A stretch of DNA of 64,000 nt from Pseudomonas migulae NBRC 103157 (GTDB lineage: Bacteria; Pseudomonadota; Gammaproteobacteria; Pseudomonadales; Pseudomonadaceae). The stretch lies in NCBI RefSeq assembly GCF_002091715.1, contig NZ_BDAG01000028.1, forward strand, positions 30,181 through 94,180, given 5' to 3'. Below, piece by piece: positions 5,617 to 14,365 of this stretch. Numbering within the stretch: the first letter of the stretch is position 1; each line of letters starts with the position of its first letter. Below the pieces are notes generated by a model that was not told where the DNA came from, did not search any database, and worked only from the letters and a program-made list of their open reading frames with translations. The position numbers were made by a program, and so were the translations under genes.

Positions 5617-8427
5617 TCAGAGGGTCCTCGCCCGGGTGACTCGGTCCACCAGATAGACCAGCCCGTGGTAGTCAATTCCACCGTGTTGTGTCAGACCGAT
5701 CTCACAGGTGCGACTGGTGGAAATCCCTTCGCTGCACTGCTGCACCGCATCCTTGAGCGTGCGCAGCGAATGGGCGTTCAGCTCCGGTGTGGTAAAGCCT
5801 TTGTCGCCGGCAAATCCACAGCAGTGAATACCTTCGGGAATGACCACGGATTTGCTGCACTTGCGCGCCAGATCGATCAGTGCCTGACTTTCCCCCAGGT
5901 GCTGAGTGCTGCACGTAACGTGCACCGCGATTGGCGTGTCCTGCGGTGTGAATTCGAGCCTGTCCATCAAATGCGTACGGATGAAACGCACCGGATCGTA
6001 CAAGTCCAGTCGAACATCACCCAGGTCCTGAACCAGGCGCAGCGTGCAAGGGCTGGTGTCGCAGTAGATCGGGTCGAGCCCGCCACGGCTGGCGTGCAGC
6101 AACGCGCCAATCAGCTCCTGGCGTTTGTGTTCGGCTTGCTCGGCGTAGCCCTTGGAGGCGAACGGCTGACCGCAGCAGAGGCTGTCCTGATTGTCCGGAA
6201 AAACGACCTGGTAACCGGCTTTTTCCAGCAGGCCACGGGTTTTGTCGTACAGCGACATTTGTTCTTTATCACCCGCCGCAGGTCCCATCACCCGCGAGAC
6301 GCAGGCCGCCAGGTACACCACTCGCGGACGCGCATCCGTCACGGTCGGGCTGAAGCGAATGGCCTTTTCCGGCTGCGGCATGGCATTGGTCCATTGCGGG
6401 ACGTGACCTTTGGACAGCTTCGTCAGCGTCGCCGAAAGTTTCGCCAGGCGTGGCGCACCCAGCAGCATGCGCGCGCCATTGGCCACATGCAGGGTGAAAC
6501 GTGCACCTTGCAGTGCGGTGGCGAAATTGCCTTCAAGCCAGTTGGCGGTTTTCGTATGCGTCGCCTTACGGCCGCGAAGCTTTTTCACCAGCTCGCCAGT
6601 GTTGATTCCTACAGGGCAACGTTGTGCGCACAAGCCGGTGGCGGCGCAGGTGTCGATGCCTTGGTATTCGTAAGCGGCTTCGAGTTCAGTGGTGTCCACG
6701 CCTGAACGTTTCTTCGCCTGAATATCCCGCCAGATCACGATGCGCTGGCGCGGGCTCAGGGTCAGGCCTTTCGAGGGGCAAACCGGCTCGCAGAAACCGC
6801 ACTCGATGCACTTGTCCACAATCTCGTCGGCGGCCGGCAGCGGTTTCAGATGTTTCAGGTGGATCTGCGGATCGTCGCTGAGCACCACGTCGGGATTGAG
6901 AATGCCATTAGGGTCGAGCAGGCGTTTGAGCTGCCACATCAACTGGTAGGCATCGCTGCCCCATTCCAGTTCGACGAAGGGCGCCATATTGCGGCCGGTG
7001 CCGTGCTCGGCCTTCAGCGAACCGCCGAATTCCACGGCGACCAATTGCGCGACGTCATCCATGAACGCCTGATAGCGTGCGACTTCTTCCGGGTTGTTGA
7101 AGCCCTGGGTGAAGACAAAGTGCAGATTGCCTTCCAGGGCGTGTCCGAAAAGAATCGCTTCGTCGTAGTGATGTTTGTCGAACAGCTCGATCAGACGGTT
7201 TACGCCGATGGCCAGTTGTTCCACCGGGAACGTCACGTCTTCGATGATCACCGTGGTGCCGGTTTTGCGCACCGCGCCGACGGCGGGGAAGGTGTCCTTG
7301 CGAATCGCCCAGAGACGAGCGTTTTCCACGGGGTCTTCGGTGAAATCGACCTGTTTTTCCACCGGGAATGAGGCCAGCGACGCCATGATTTGCGCCAGTT
7401 GCTCGTGCAGCAAAGTGGATGACGCGGCGCGAGATTCGATCAGCAGGGCGCAGGCATTGTTCGACAGATGCTGTACGAAAGCCGGCATGCCGGGTTTGTT
7501 CTGCACCGAGCGCAGACTGCGGCGGTCCAACAGTTCCACGGCCGACACCGGTTGGCTTTTCAGCACGGTGACGGCGTTGCAGCAGGTTTCCACATCCGGG
7601 AACACGATCAGCGCCGAGGCCTTGTTCGGGTGGTCGATCACGGTGTCGTAAGTCACGGCGCTGATGAACCCGAGCGTGCCTTCGGAACCCACCAGCAAGT
7701 GGCTCAAGATATCCACAGGCTCATCGAAATCCACCAGGGCGTTGAGTGACAGGCCAGTGGTATTTTTCAGACGATATTTGTGGCGAATTTTTGCGGCCAG
7801 TTCGGAATTGGCGCGGGTCTCGCGGCCCAGTGCCGCCAGACGATCAAGCAGCGTTGCATGGCTCTCGCGAAACGCCGCGACACTCGCTGCATCTTCGGTA
7901 TCGAGGCGGCTGCCGTCGGCGAGCACCAGGCGAATACCGGCCAGCGTGTGATAGGTGTTTTGCGCCGTACCGCAGCACATGCCGCTGGCATTGTTGGCGA
8001 CAATGCCACCGATTTTGCAGGCGTTGATCGACGCCGGGTCGGGACCGATCTTGCGCCCGAACGGTGCCAGCCACGCATTGGCCTGCGCGCCGATCACGCC
8101 CGGTTGCAGGCGAATTTGCGTACCCTGACCGCGGATTTCTCGACCGTTCCAGTTATCCCCAAGCACGATCAGCACCGAATCGCTGATGGCCTGGCCGGAC
8201 AGGCTGGTGCCGGCGGCGCGGAAGGTCACCGGGACTTGATCCCGTTGCGCCAGTCCGAGCAGTGCCACCACTTCGTCTTCGGATTCGACACGAATCACCA
8301 GTTTCGGAATCAACCGGTAGAAACTGGCGTCGGTACCGAAGGCCAATGTCGACAGCGGATCATCGAAACGTCGCTCTTGGGGGATCAGTTTCTGCGCATC
8401 TCGCAGGAAAGCCGCCGGTAGATTCAT
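5617..8427 (-). CDS. dld: FAD/Fe-S D-lactate dehydrogenase, quinone-linked (Dld-II type)
   Basis: This 936-residue protein fuses three modules. An FAD-binding PCMH domain covers about residues 40-270 (RAAGTSLSGQAISDSVLI). An FAD-linked oxidase C-terminal domain follows (GHALEGNLHFVF and EHGTGRN). A glycerol-3-phosphate dehydrogenase subunit C-like iron-sulfur part comes last, with CIECGFCEPVCPS near residue 540, CAATGLCAQRCP near 590, and CCG motifs near 750 and 868. The architecture matches Shewanella-type Dld-II and Pseudomonas D-lactate dehydrogenases that feed electrons to the quinone pool. Its ATG overlaps the stop of lutC (ATGA) and has a GGAGG site; the 43 codons upstream belong to lutC in another frame. 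Operon context with lldP and lutABC supports D-lactate as substrate, although related proteins oxidise other 2-hydroxy acids. Confidence 0.88.
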   Translation of the reverse strand: MNLPAAFLRDAQKLIPQERRFDDPLSTLAFGTDASFYRLIPKLVIRVESEDEVVALLGLAQRDQVPVTFRAAGTSLSGQAISDSVLIVLGDNWNGREIRGQGTQIRLQPGVIGAQANAWLAPFGRKIGPDPASINACKIGGIVANNASGMCCGTAQNTYHTLAGIRLVLADGSRLDTEDAASVAAFRESHATLLDRLAALGRETRANSELAAKIRHKYRLKNTTGLSLNALVDFDEPVDILSHLLVGSEGTLGFISAVTYDTVIDHPNKASALIVFPDVETCCNAVTVLKSQPVSAVELLDRRSLRSVQNKPGMPAFVQHLSNNACALLIESRAASSTLLHEQLAQIMASLASFPVEKQVDFTEDPVENARLWAIRKDTFPAVGAVRKTGTTVIIEDVTFPVEQLAIGVNRLIELFDKHHYDEAILFGHALEGNLHFVFTQGFNNPEEVARYQAFMDDVAQLVAVEFGGSLKAEHGTGRNMAPFVELEWGSDAYQLMWQLKRLLDPNGILNPDVVLSDDPQIHLKHLKPLPAADEIVDKCIECGFCEPVCPSKGLTLSPRQRIVIWRDIQAKKRSGVDTTELEAAYEYQGIDTCAATGLCAQRCPVGINTGELVKKLRGRKATHTKTANWLEGNFATALQGARFTLHVANGARMLLGAPRLAKLSATLTKLSKGHVPQWTNAMPQPEKAIRFSPTVTDARPRVVYLAACVSRVMGPAAGDKEQMSLYDKTRGLLEKAGYQVVFPDNQDSLCCGQPFASKGYAEQAEHKRQELIGALLHASRGGLDPIYCDTSPCTLRLVQDLGDVRLDLYDPVRFIRTHLMDRLEFTPQDTPIAVHVTCSTQHLGESQALIDLARKCSKSVVIPEGIHCCGFAGDKGFTTPELNAHSLRTLKDAVQQCSEGISTSRTCEIGLTQHGGIDYHGLVYLVDRVTRARTL

Positions 8428-9095
8428 TGGTCCTCCAGGATCAAAACCACCAGGTCTTTCGGGCCGTGGGCGCCGTAAGCCAGGACTTGCTCGATGTCGG
8501 CGGTCTTCGACGGGCCGGAGACCAGCAACGCGTTGGTCGGCATGCCTTGCGCCCACTTGAACTCCTGTTGCACCTGATAGAAGTTGTCGCGGATTTCACT
8601 GGCCTTGAGCAGGGCGAAATGCACCGGCGGCACCAGGCTCATCAAGCGCGGTTCTTCCCGCGTCGGCCAGAGAATCAGACTGCCTGTGGCGGCGATTGCT
8701 CCGAGGGTCGCGGTCAGACTGGCAGGTGTGTCGTTGAACAGTTCGGCTTTCCATTCTTCAACCGGACGGTCGTAGGATTTAAGCGCGGGCAGGCCAGAAT
8801 TGTTCGCCCAGTGCTGAGCGATACGTTGACCATGAGGCGTAGTCGGCGCGATCAACAGGCTTGGCAATTGGCGATCGCGCAGCAATTGCGCCAGCAGCGC
8901 TGGCCAACCGTCGCCTGATGTCAGATGGATTTCGGTGTGCACCGCTTCCATCAGTTTGCGCAACTGCGGGATCCGTTGCTCGGGTGCATAGGTGTAGGGC
9001 GCGGTCACCAGTTCGACATTGAATTCGTCAGGCACGGGCGTGGTGCCAGTCAGGCTGTTGCGTAACTTGGCGAGGATATTTCGTTTGGCGCTCAT
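8424..9095 (-). CDS. lutC: LutC/YkgG family lactate utilisation protein
   Basis: The 223-residue protein starts MSAKRNILAKLRNSL and contains the DUF162/LUD domain with the C-terminal block VSGPSKTADIEQVLAYGAHGPKDLVVLIL, diagnostic for LutC (LldG). With LutA and LutB it forms the iron-sulfur L-lactate oxidising complex that converts L-lactate to pyruvate. The ATG at 9095 shares one base with the lutB stop (TGATG), and the 3' end overlaps dld by four bases, so translation is likely coupled through the operon. Confidence 0.92.
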   Translation of the reverse strand: MSAKRNILAKLRNSLTGTTPVPDEFNVELVTAPYTYAPEQRIPQLRKLMEAVHTEIHLTSGDGWPALLAQLLRDRQLPSLLIAPTTPHGQRIAQHWANNSGLPALKSYDRPVEEWKAELFNDTPASLTATLGAIAATGSLILWPTREEPRLMSLVPPVHFALLKASEIRDNFYQVQQEFKWAQGMPTNALLVSGPSKTADIEQVLAYGAHGPKDLVVLILEDQ

Positions 9096-10549
9096 CAGCG
9101 GTCTCCCTGTTTGGCCAGATGCTCGCGGGCCATGTCGTGCAGTGAGCGGGCAGCGGGTTTCGGGGCACTGTGGTTTTGCGTCCACGGGCCGACGTTACTC
9201 GGGGCGAGGCTGCGCAGGCGCGTGGCGACAAAGCCGAACAGGCGATACAGCGTCGGCGAGCTGTTGAGTTTCGCCCAGGCATTCCAGATAAAACGCTCCT
9301 TGCGCGAATACTTGCTGCCTTGGCCGCGCATGACTTGATGCGGACTGTCCGGGGCTTTGACGTTCTCTTCCCGTAGGCGGCGCAGCAACGCAGGGATAGG
9401 AATTTTTACCGGGCAGACTTCTCCGCAAGCACCGCACAGCGAGGACGCACTCGGATGATCCGGCACTTTCGCCAGGCCGACCATGTGCGGGGTGATGATT
9501 TTTCCGATAGGCCCAGGGTAAACCTCCCCATAGGCGTGGCCGCCAATTCGAGTGTAGACCGGGCAATGATTCATACAGGCGCCGCAGCGGATGCAGTTCA
9601 GGGTCTGGCGCAATTCGCTGTCGGCAAAGGCTTGGCTGCGACCGTTGTCCAGCAGCACAAGGTGCACTTCATGTGGGCCATCGCGTTCATCGTCCTTGCG
9701 TGGGCCGGAGATCATGTTGACGTAAGTGGTGATCGGCTGGCCAAGGGCCGAGCGGGTCAGCAGCGACAACAGCGGCACCACGTCACGCAGGTTTTCCACG
9801 ACTTTTTCGATGCCGGTGACGGCGATGTGCACCGGCGGCACGGTGGTGGTCATGCGGCCGTTGCCTTCGTTTTCCACCAGCAGCAGGGTGCCGGTTTCGG
9901 CCACGGCGAAGTTGACGCCGGAGACGCCGATGTCCGCTTCGAAGAATTTCTGCCGCAAGACTTTGCGACCGATCTGAATGAGTTGGTCAACGTCCTTGGT
10001 GTATTCCACGCCAAGTTTGTCGTGGAACAAGGACGCGACCTGACCGGCGTTCTTGTGGATTGCCGGCATAATAATGTGTGAAGGCTTCTCGTGGTCGAGC
10101 TGGACGATGTACTCGCCCATGTCCGACTCCAGGCATTCAATGCCCTGTTCAGCGAGGAAATGATTCATCTCCATCTCTTCGCTGACCATCGATTTGCCCT
10201 TGATCACTTGCCGCCCCTCGTGAGCGCGGATGATCGAGAGGACGATGCCATTGGCTTCGTCCACCGTTTCCGCCCAGTGCACTGTCACACCGTTGCGGAT
10301 CAGGTTCTGTTCAAGCTGCTCGAGCAGGTCGGGCAGCTTCGATAACGCACGGGCGCGGACACCATTGCCCAGCGCGCGCAAATGTTCTCTTTCATGGGCA
10401 TCGCTGAAGGACGTTGCCCGTTTTGTCATCAGTGAATCCATCGCAGTGCGAAAGTTGTTTCGCAACTGCTTGTCACCCAATGCCGTGTGAGCGCGGGTGC
10501 GGAAATCTTCTTCTACGGCAACCGTAGGAATAATCGCGGAAGCGTTCAT
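9095..10549 (-). CDS. lutB: LutB iron-sulfur L-lactate oxidising protein
   Basis: A 484-residue protein with an N-terminal LUD domain (residues about 70-300, including IRAHEGRQVIKGKSMVSEE and VAETGTLLLVENEGNGRM). Two ferredoxin-like 4Fe-4S motifs follow: cysteines 319, 322, 325, 329 (CIRCGACMNHCP) and 372, 375, 379 (CGACGEVCP). The C-terminal DUF3390-like tail is rich in aromatic and basic residues. This is the central electron-transfer subunit of LutABC. The start at 10549 (MNASAIIPT) overlaps the lutA stop as ATGA. The second cluster motif also has a more distal cysteine upstream that I did not assign. Confidence 0.93.
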   Translation of the reverse strand: MNASAIIPTVAVEEDFRTRAHTALGDKQLRNNFRTAMDSLMTKRATSFSDAHEREHLRALGNGVRARALSKLPDLLEQLEQNLIRNGVTVHWAETVDEANGIVLSIIRAHEGRQVIKGKSMVSEEMEMNHFLAEQGIECLESDMGEYIVQLDHEKPSHIIMPAIHKNAGQVASLFHDKLGVEYTKDVDQLIQIGRKVLRQKFFEADIGVSGVNFAVAETGTLLLVENEGNGRMTTTVPPVHIAVTGIEKVVENLRDVVPLLSLLTRSALGQPITTYVNMISGPRKDDERDGPHEVHLVLLDNGRSQAFADSELRQTLNCIRCGACMNHCPVYTRIGGHAYGEVYPGPIGKIITPHMVGLAKVPDHPSASSLCGACGEVCPVKIPIPALLRRLREENVKAPDSPHQVMRGQGSKYSRKERFIWNAWAKLNSSPTLYRLFGFVATRLRSLAPSNVGPWTQNHSAPKPAARSLHDMAREHLAKQGDR

Positions 10550-11370
10550 TGGCCGCCTCCGGTTCGCTGCCAGAGGAAACTGGCCAGATGCTGACCGCGC
10601 AACGCTTCCTTCTGTTTCTCCAGCGAGCCGTTGATGTTCATCAGGCAACCGCAGTCGGCACTGAGTACCTTGTGCGCACCGGATTCCTTCAACGACCGAG
10701 TCTTGTCAGCCACCATCGCCCCGGAAATGTCTGGCATACGGACGCTGAATGTCCCACCAAAGCCACAGCATTCACTTTCATGGCCATGGTCGACGCGTTC
10801 CACGTTGTCCAGCTGCGCCAACAACTCGCGGCCGTGCAGGTGGGTGTTCATCTCACGACGTGCCGAGCACGAGGTGTGTAACGCCACTTTTACCGGCTCG
10901 CCGCTGTCCTTGAGCTGCACCTTGCAGACAAACAACAGAAACTCGGCCAACTCATAAGTCCGGGCGGCCAGCGCCTGAACCTGTTTCAGTGTTTGCGGCT
11001 CGTCCTTGAACAAGTCGGCGTAGTGTTCGCGCAACATGCCGGCACACGATCCCGACGGCACCACCACTGGATAGTCGCCAGCGAACAGCGCCAGTTGCGC
11101 GCGCGCCACGGTCCGGGCCTGGTCGGTGTAACCGGAGGTGTAGGCCGGTTGCCCGCAGCAGCTTTGTCCTTGCGGGTACTCGACACGAATGCCTTCGCGT
11201 TCCAACAGGTGAATCGCATCCATCCCGGCTTCCGGGTAGAACAAATCCACCACGCAGGTCCCGAACAGGTAGACCCGTGACGGTTTTTCGCTGGGATATT
11301 GCCGAGGCTCGGGCAGGGGCGGGGCGACGCGGGTCGCGTTCGGCACTGCGTTGTAAAAAAGCTCGCTCAT
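10546..11370 (-). CDS. lutA: LutA CCG-domain protein of the L-lactate oxidation complex
   Basis: The 274-residue protein carries two CCG (cysteine-rich) domains. The first has C39 and CC at 71-72 (GQSCCGQPA). The second has C168 (HTSCSA) and CC at 201-202 (ECCGFGG). These motifs bind iron-sulfur clusters in LutA/LldE and in heterodisulfide reductase relatives. It is the first gene of the lutABC-dld block, 152 bp after lldP. The ATG at 11370 has a CCGGAG sequence upstream. In the pseudomonad gene order I remember, lldP is usually followed by lldD (FMN lactate dehydrogenase); here lutABC takes that place. Confidence 0.92.
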   Translation of the reverse strand: MSELFYNAVPNATRVAPPLPEPRQYPSEKPSRVYLFGTCVVDLFYPEAGMDAIHLLEREGIRVEYPQGQSCCGQPAYTSGYTDQARTVARAQLALFAGDYPVVVPSGSCAGMLREHYADLFKDEPQTLKQVQALAARTYELAEFLLFVCKVQLKDSGEPVKVALHTSCSARREMNTHLHGRELLAQLDNVERVDHGHESECCGFGGTFSVRMPDISGAMVADKTRSLKESGAHKVLSADCGCLMNINGSLEKQKEALRGQHLASFLWQRTGGGQ

Positions 11371-11470
11371 CAGGCGTGTCTCCGGGTGGGCCCGGTTATC
11401 CGTCCGCTGAGGCTGCCGAATATAGAGAGTGATTCTTTCAGCAGCCTTACAGACCGGGTTGTGGATAGCT

Positions 11471-11495
11471 GACGCCGGAATCGTGGTCCGGCGTC
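11471..11495. promoter_or_regulatory. strong hairpin in the lldP-lutA gap
   Basis: GACGCCGGA and TCCGGCGTC form a 9-bp stem around a 7-nt loop just after the lldP stop. On the operon (minus) strand no T run follows, so it is more likely an mRNA-stabilising or partial-termination element. On the plus strand it is followed by GGTTTTTG and could block antisense transcription. Confidence 0.5.
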
Positions 11496-11521
11496 GGTTT
11501 TTGCTGTTTATCTTGTAGGAC

Positions 11522-13216
11522 TTAGTGCACCAGCATGCCGGTGAACCAGTAGGCCTGAGCCAGGGTGATCAAGCCGACGATCGTTGCAAAGAACAGGCTG
11601 TGCTTGAGGGTGAAGCGGAACAGATCCGACTCCTTGCCCACCAGTCCGGTCGCGGCGCAGGCCACGGCGATCGATTGTGGCGAGATCATCTTGCCGGTTA
11701 CGCCGCCGCTGGTGTTCGCCGCGACCAGCAAGGTGTCGCTGACGCCGATCTGGTGTGCGGTGGTCGCTTGCAACGAACTGAACAGCGCGTTGGACGAAGT
11801 ATCGGAACCGGTCAGGAACACGCCCAGCCAGCCGAGGAACGGCGAGAAGAACGGGAACGCCGCGCCAGTGCCCGCCAGTACCAGGGCCATGGTCGACGAC
11901 ATGCCCGAGTAATTGGTGACGAAGGCAAACGCCAGCACCATGCCGATGGACAGAATTGGCCAGCGCAGCTCGTAGAAGGTTTCTTTTAAAGTGGTAAGAC
12001 CAGTTTTGAGGTTGATCTTCAGTACCAGCATCGAGATCAGCGCGGAGAAGAAAATCGCCGTGCCGGTCGCGGAAATCGGATCGAGTTTGAACACGGCTGG
12101 AATGGCGGTTGGCGCAGTCACGATCGGTGCAACCTTGATCACCATTTGATCCAGGTGCGGGATCGCGAAGTTGAACACCCAGCTGTACATCGAGCCGCCA
12201 GCGGCAAACATTGCCTTGAACGGTTTCAGGGTCCAGATGGTGACCAGCACGGTGAGGATCAGGAACGGCGACCACGCTTTGAAGATTTCACCGAAGCTGT
12301 AAGGCGAGGCCACGGTTGTGCGCGGCTGGCCGAAACCACCGGCGCTGGCAGTCACAACGGAGGCCGAGACCGCGCCAGCGATGTGTTGGCCCGCAGCGCG
12401 TTTTGGCTGCCAGACTTTCAGGAACAGCGTCAGGGAAATCAGGCTGGCCAGGGCCGAGGTGATGTCCGGCAGCTCAGGGCCGATGAAGTTCGACGTGAAG
12501 TACTGGGTGATGGCAAAGCTCAAGCCAGCGACCAGTGCTGCCGGCCAGGTTTCCCGCACACCGCGCAGGCCGTCCATCATGAACACCAGCCAGAACGGCA
12601 CGAACAGCGACAGCAACGGCAGTTGGCGGCCGGTCATGGCGCCGATCTTGAACGCATCGATGCCGGTCACTTGCCCGGCCACGATGATTGGAATCCCCAA
12701 GGCACCAAAGGCTACCGGCGCAGTGTTGGCGATCAGGCACAGGCCTGCGGCGTACAGCGGGTTGAAGCCCAGTCCCACAAGCAGTGCGGCGGTAATCGCT
12801 ACCGGTGCGCCGAAACCGGCTGCACCTTCAAGGAATGCACCGAAGCAGAAACCGATCAGCAGCACCTGCAAGCGCTGGTCGTCCGTGATCGACAGGACCG
12901 AGCTGCGAATCACCTCGAACTGACCGCTCTTGACCGTCAGTTTGTAGAGGAAAACTGCTGCCACGATGATCCACGCAATCGGCCACAAACCGTAGGCGAA
13001 GCCATACCCGGCGGCGGCGAATGCCATGTCGACCGGCATCTGGAAAGCGAAAATCGCGACTGCAATGGACAAAGCCAGCGTGATGCTGCCGGCCACGTGT
13101 CCTTTGAGCCGGAACACGGCCAATGCCAGAAAGAAAAACACGATGGGAATGACGGCCGCGAGCGCGGAAAAGCCAAGGCTGCCGAGCGGGGTATAGAGCT
13201 GTTGCCAGGTTTGCAT
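11522..13216 (-). CDS. lldP: L-lactate permease
   Basis: The 564-residue integral membrane protein belongs to the LctP family (usual length about 550-570). It starts MQTWQQLYTPLGSLGFSALA and contains family segments such as GAFLEGAAGFGAPVAITAALLVGLGF and SPQSIAVACAATGLVGKE. About 12 or more hydrophobic helices are visible. It imports lactate, and related proteins also take glycolate, by proton symport. It is the promoter-proximal gene of the lactate operon, directly downstream of the LldR-type operator at 13268, with lldR divergent. The leader has an A-rich AACAACAA motif before the AGGGG ribosome site, a pattern bound by Hfq/Crc in pseudomonads. Confidence 0.95.
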   Translation of the reverse strand: MQTWQQLYTPLGSLGFSALAAVIPIVFFFLALAVFRLKGHVAGSITLALSIAVAIFAFQMPVDMAFAAAGYGFAYGLWPIAWIIVAAVFLYKLTVKSGQFEVIRSSVLSITDDQRLQVLLIGFCFGAFLEGAAGFGAPVAITAALLVGLGFNPLYAAGLCLIANTAPVAFGALGIPIIVAGQVTGIDAFKIGAMTGRQLPLLSLFVPFWLVFMMDGLRGVRETWPAALVAGLSFAITQYFTSNFIGPELPDITSALASLISLTLFLKVWQPKRAAGQHIAGAVSASVVTASAGGFGQPRTTVASPYSFGEIFKAWSPFLILTVLVTIWTLKPFKAMFAAGGSMYSWVFNFAIPHLDQMVIKVAPIVTAPTAIPAVFKLDPISATGTAIFFSALISMLVLKINLKTGLTTLKETFYELRWPILSIGMVLAFAFVTNYSGMSSTMALVLAGTGAAFPFFSPFLGWLGVFLTGSDTSSNALFSSLQATTAHQIGVSDTLLVAANTSGGVTGKMISPQSIAVACAATGLVGKESDLFRFTLKHSLFFATIVGLITLAQAYWFTGMLVH

Positions 13217-13232
13217 ATGGGGTGGCCCCTAA

Positions 13233-13240
13233 TTGTTGTT
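13233..13240 (-). promoter_or_regulatory. candidate Hfq/Crc (catabolite repression) motif in the lldP leader
   Basis: The minus strand reads AACAACAA (pattern AANAANAA) a few bases before the AGGGG ribosome site of lldP. The SD GGGG can also pair with the CCCC that follows it (13219-13230). Such motifs let Hfq with Crc block translation when preferred carbon sources are present. This is a motif match only. Confidence 0.5.
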
Positions 13241-13267
13241 GGTCATGCACTGTCAGCGTTCTTGGGT

Positions 13268-13284
13268 AATTGGTAATACCAATT
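13268..13284. promoter_or_regulatory. LldR-type operator between lldP and lldR
   Basis: AATTGGTAATACCAATT is a perfect 17-bp palindrome centred on position 13276. It matches the ATTGGTnnnACCAAT consensus of the PdhR/LldR branch of FadR-type regulators. It lies 52 bp upstream of the lldP start codon and about 194 bp upstream of lldR, in the promoter region between the divergent genes. Confidence 0.85.
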
Positions 13285-13477
13285 TACAATCGCTGTTCGC
13301 TAGGGTAAAAGCCTTGTAGGCGGTGTGTCAATTTGCCGCCCTAAAACTTTTGTCGAACAAGCGCTCTGGCTCCCGAGTGATGCGCTCGAACAAATGCTGT
13401 CGGGTAGGTGCTGGCACAGCGCCGATAGGCCAGAATAGAGAGCCCGGCGAGCCGTCGGGATCGTGGAGATTTGAGTT

Positions 13478-14245
13478 ATGGGGTTTGATCAAATTCGTCA
13501 GCGCCGTTTGTCTGACGATATTGTCGAGCGGCTCGAGGGGATGATTCTCGAGGGCACGCTGAAAGCAGGTGAGCGCTTGCCGGCAGAGCGCGCGCTGGCC
13601 GAGCAGTTCGGCGTGTCACGCCCTTCGTTACGCGAAGCGATTCAGAAACTGGCGGCCAAGGGCTTGCTGGTCAGTCGCCAGGGCGGCGGAAACTACGTAG
13701 TGGAATCACTGGGTACGACCTTCAGTGATCCACTTCTTCATCTGCTGGAAAGCAATCCCGAGGCCCAGCGTGATCTGCTGGAGTTTCGCCACACCCTGGA
13801 AGCGTCCTGCGCCTATTACGCTGCGCTGCGTGCCACGGATGTCGATCGCGAGCGGCTGACCGCAGCCTTTAATGAACTGCAGGATTGCTACACGCGTCAC
13901 GATGAGGTGAGTCGGGCGGAGGAGGGCGCGGCGGATGCAAAATTTCACCTGGCCATCGCCGAGGCCAGTCACAACGCGGTGTTGCTGCACACCATTCGCG
14001 GGCTGTTCGATCTGCTCAAGCGCAACGTGGTGACCAACATCGGCGGTATGTACAAACAGCGCACTGAAACCCGCGACATGCTGATCACGCAGCACCGGGA
14101 GTTGTACATGGCGATTATCGAAGGAAGGGCGGAGCAGGCGCGAGAAGTCTCAAGCCGACACATTTTGTATGTGCAGGAAGTGCTGGAAGAAGTGCGTCAG
14201 GAAGTGCAACGCATGGCCCGGGCGGAGCGGCGCAAGGGGATGTAA
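13478..14245 (+). CDS. lldR: lactate-responsive GntR/FCD regulator
   Basis: The 255-residue protein has a GntR winged helix (MGFDQIRQRRLSDDIVERL, then LPAERALAEQFGVSRPSLREA, with GLLVSRQGGGNYV as the wing). An FCD effector domain follows, with metal-site type residues D...H...H (AKFHLAIAEASHN and QHRELYMAI). It is closest in design to LldR/PdhR. It is divergent from lldP and faces the palindrome at 13268, so it probably represses lldP-lutABC-dld until lactate binds. The ATG follows GTGGAGATTTGAGTT. Confidence 0.9.
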   Translation: MGFDQIRQRRLSDDIVERLEGMILEGTLKAGERLPAERALAEQFGVSRPSLREAIQKLAAKGLLVSRQGGGNYVVESLGTTFSDPLLHLLESNPEAQRDLLEFRHTLEASCAYYAALRATDVDRERLTAAFNELQDCYTRHDEVSRAEEGAADAKFHLAIAEASHNAVLLHTIRGLFDLLKRNVVTNIGGMYKQRTETRDMLITQHRELYMAIIEGRAEQAREVSSRHILYVQEVLEEVRQEVQRMARAERRKGM

Positions 14246-14257
14246 TTTAAAAAAAAC

Positions 14258-14335
14258 AAAAGATCGCAGCCTTCGGCAGCGCCTACAGGGAAATGCGGAT
14301 CCCGGTGTAGGCGTTGCCGAAGGCTGCGATCTTTT
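14258..14335. repeat. large inverted repeat (pseudomonad intergenic hairpin) acting as bidirectional terminator
   Basis: Arms of 30 bases (AAAAGATCGCAGCCTTCGGC... and its near-perfect complement) flank an 18-nt loop. A-rich and T-rich ends lie on both sides. The element separates the convergent genes lldR and smpB and so can terminate both. The core GATCGCAGCCTTCGGCAGC is a repeat I know from many P. fluorescens-group intergenic regions. Confidence 0.8.
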
Positions 14336-14365
14336 CGCTAGCGCCGCAACGTTCAGGCAGAAAGA

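Noticed and set aside
12146..13276. 376-codon frame on the plus strand over lldP
   Set aside because: Antisense shadow of lldP. It is Gln/Glu/Arg/His-rich with no family pattern.
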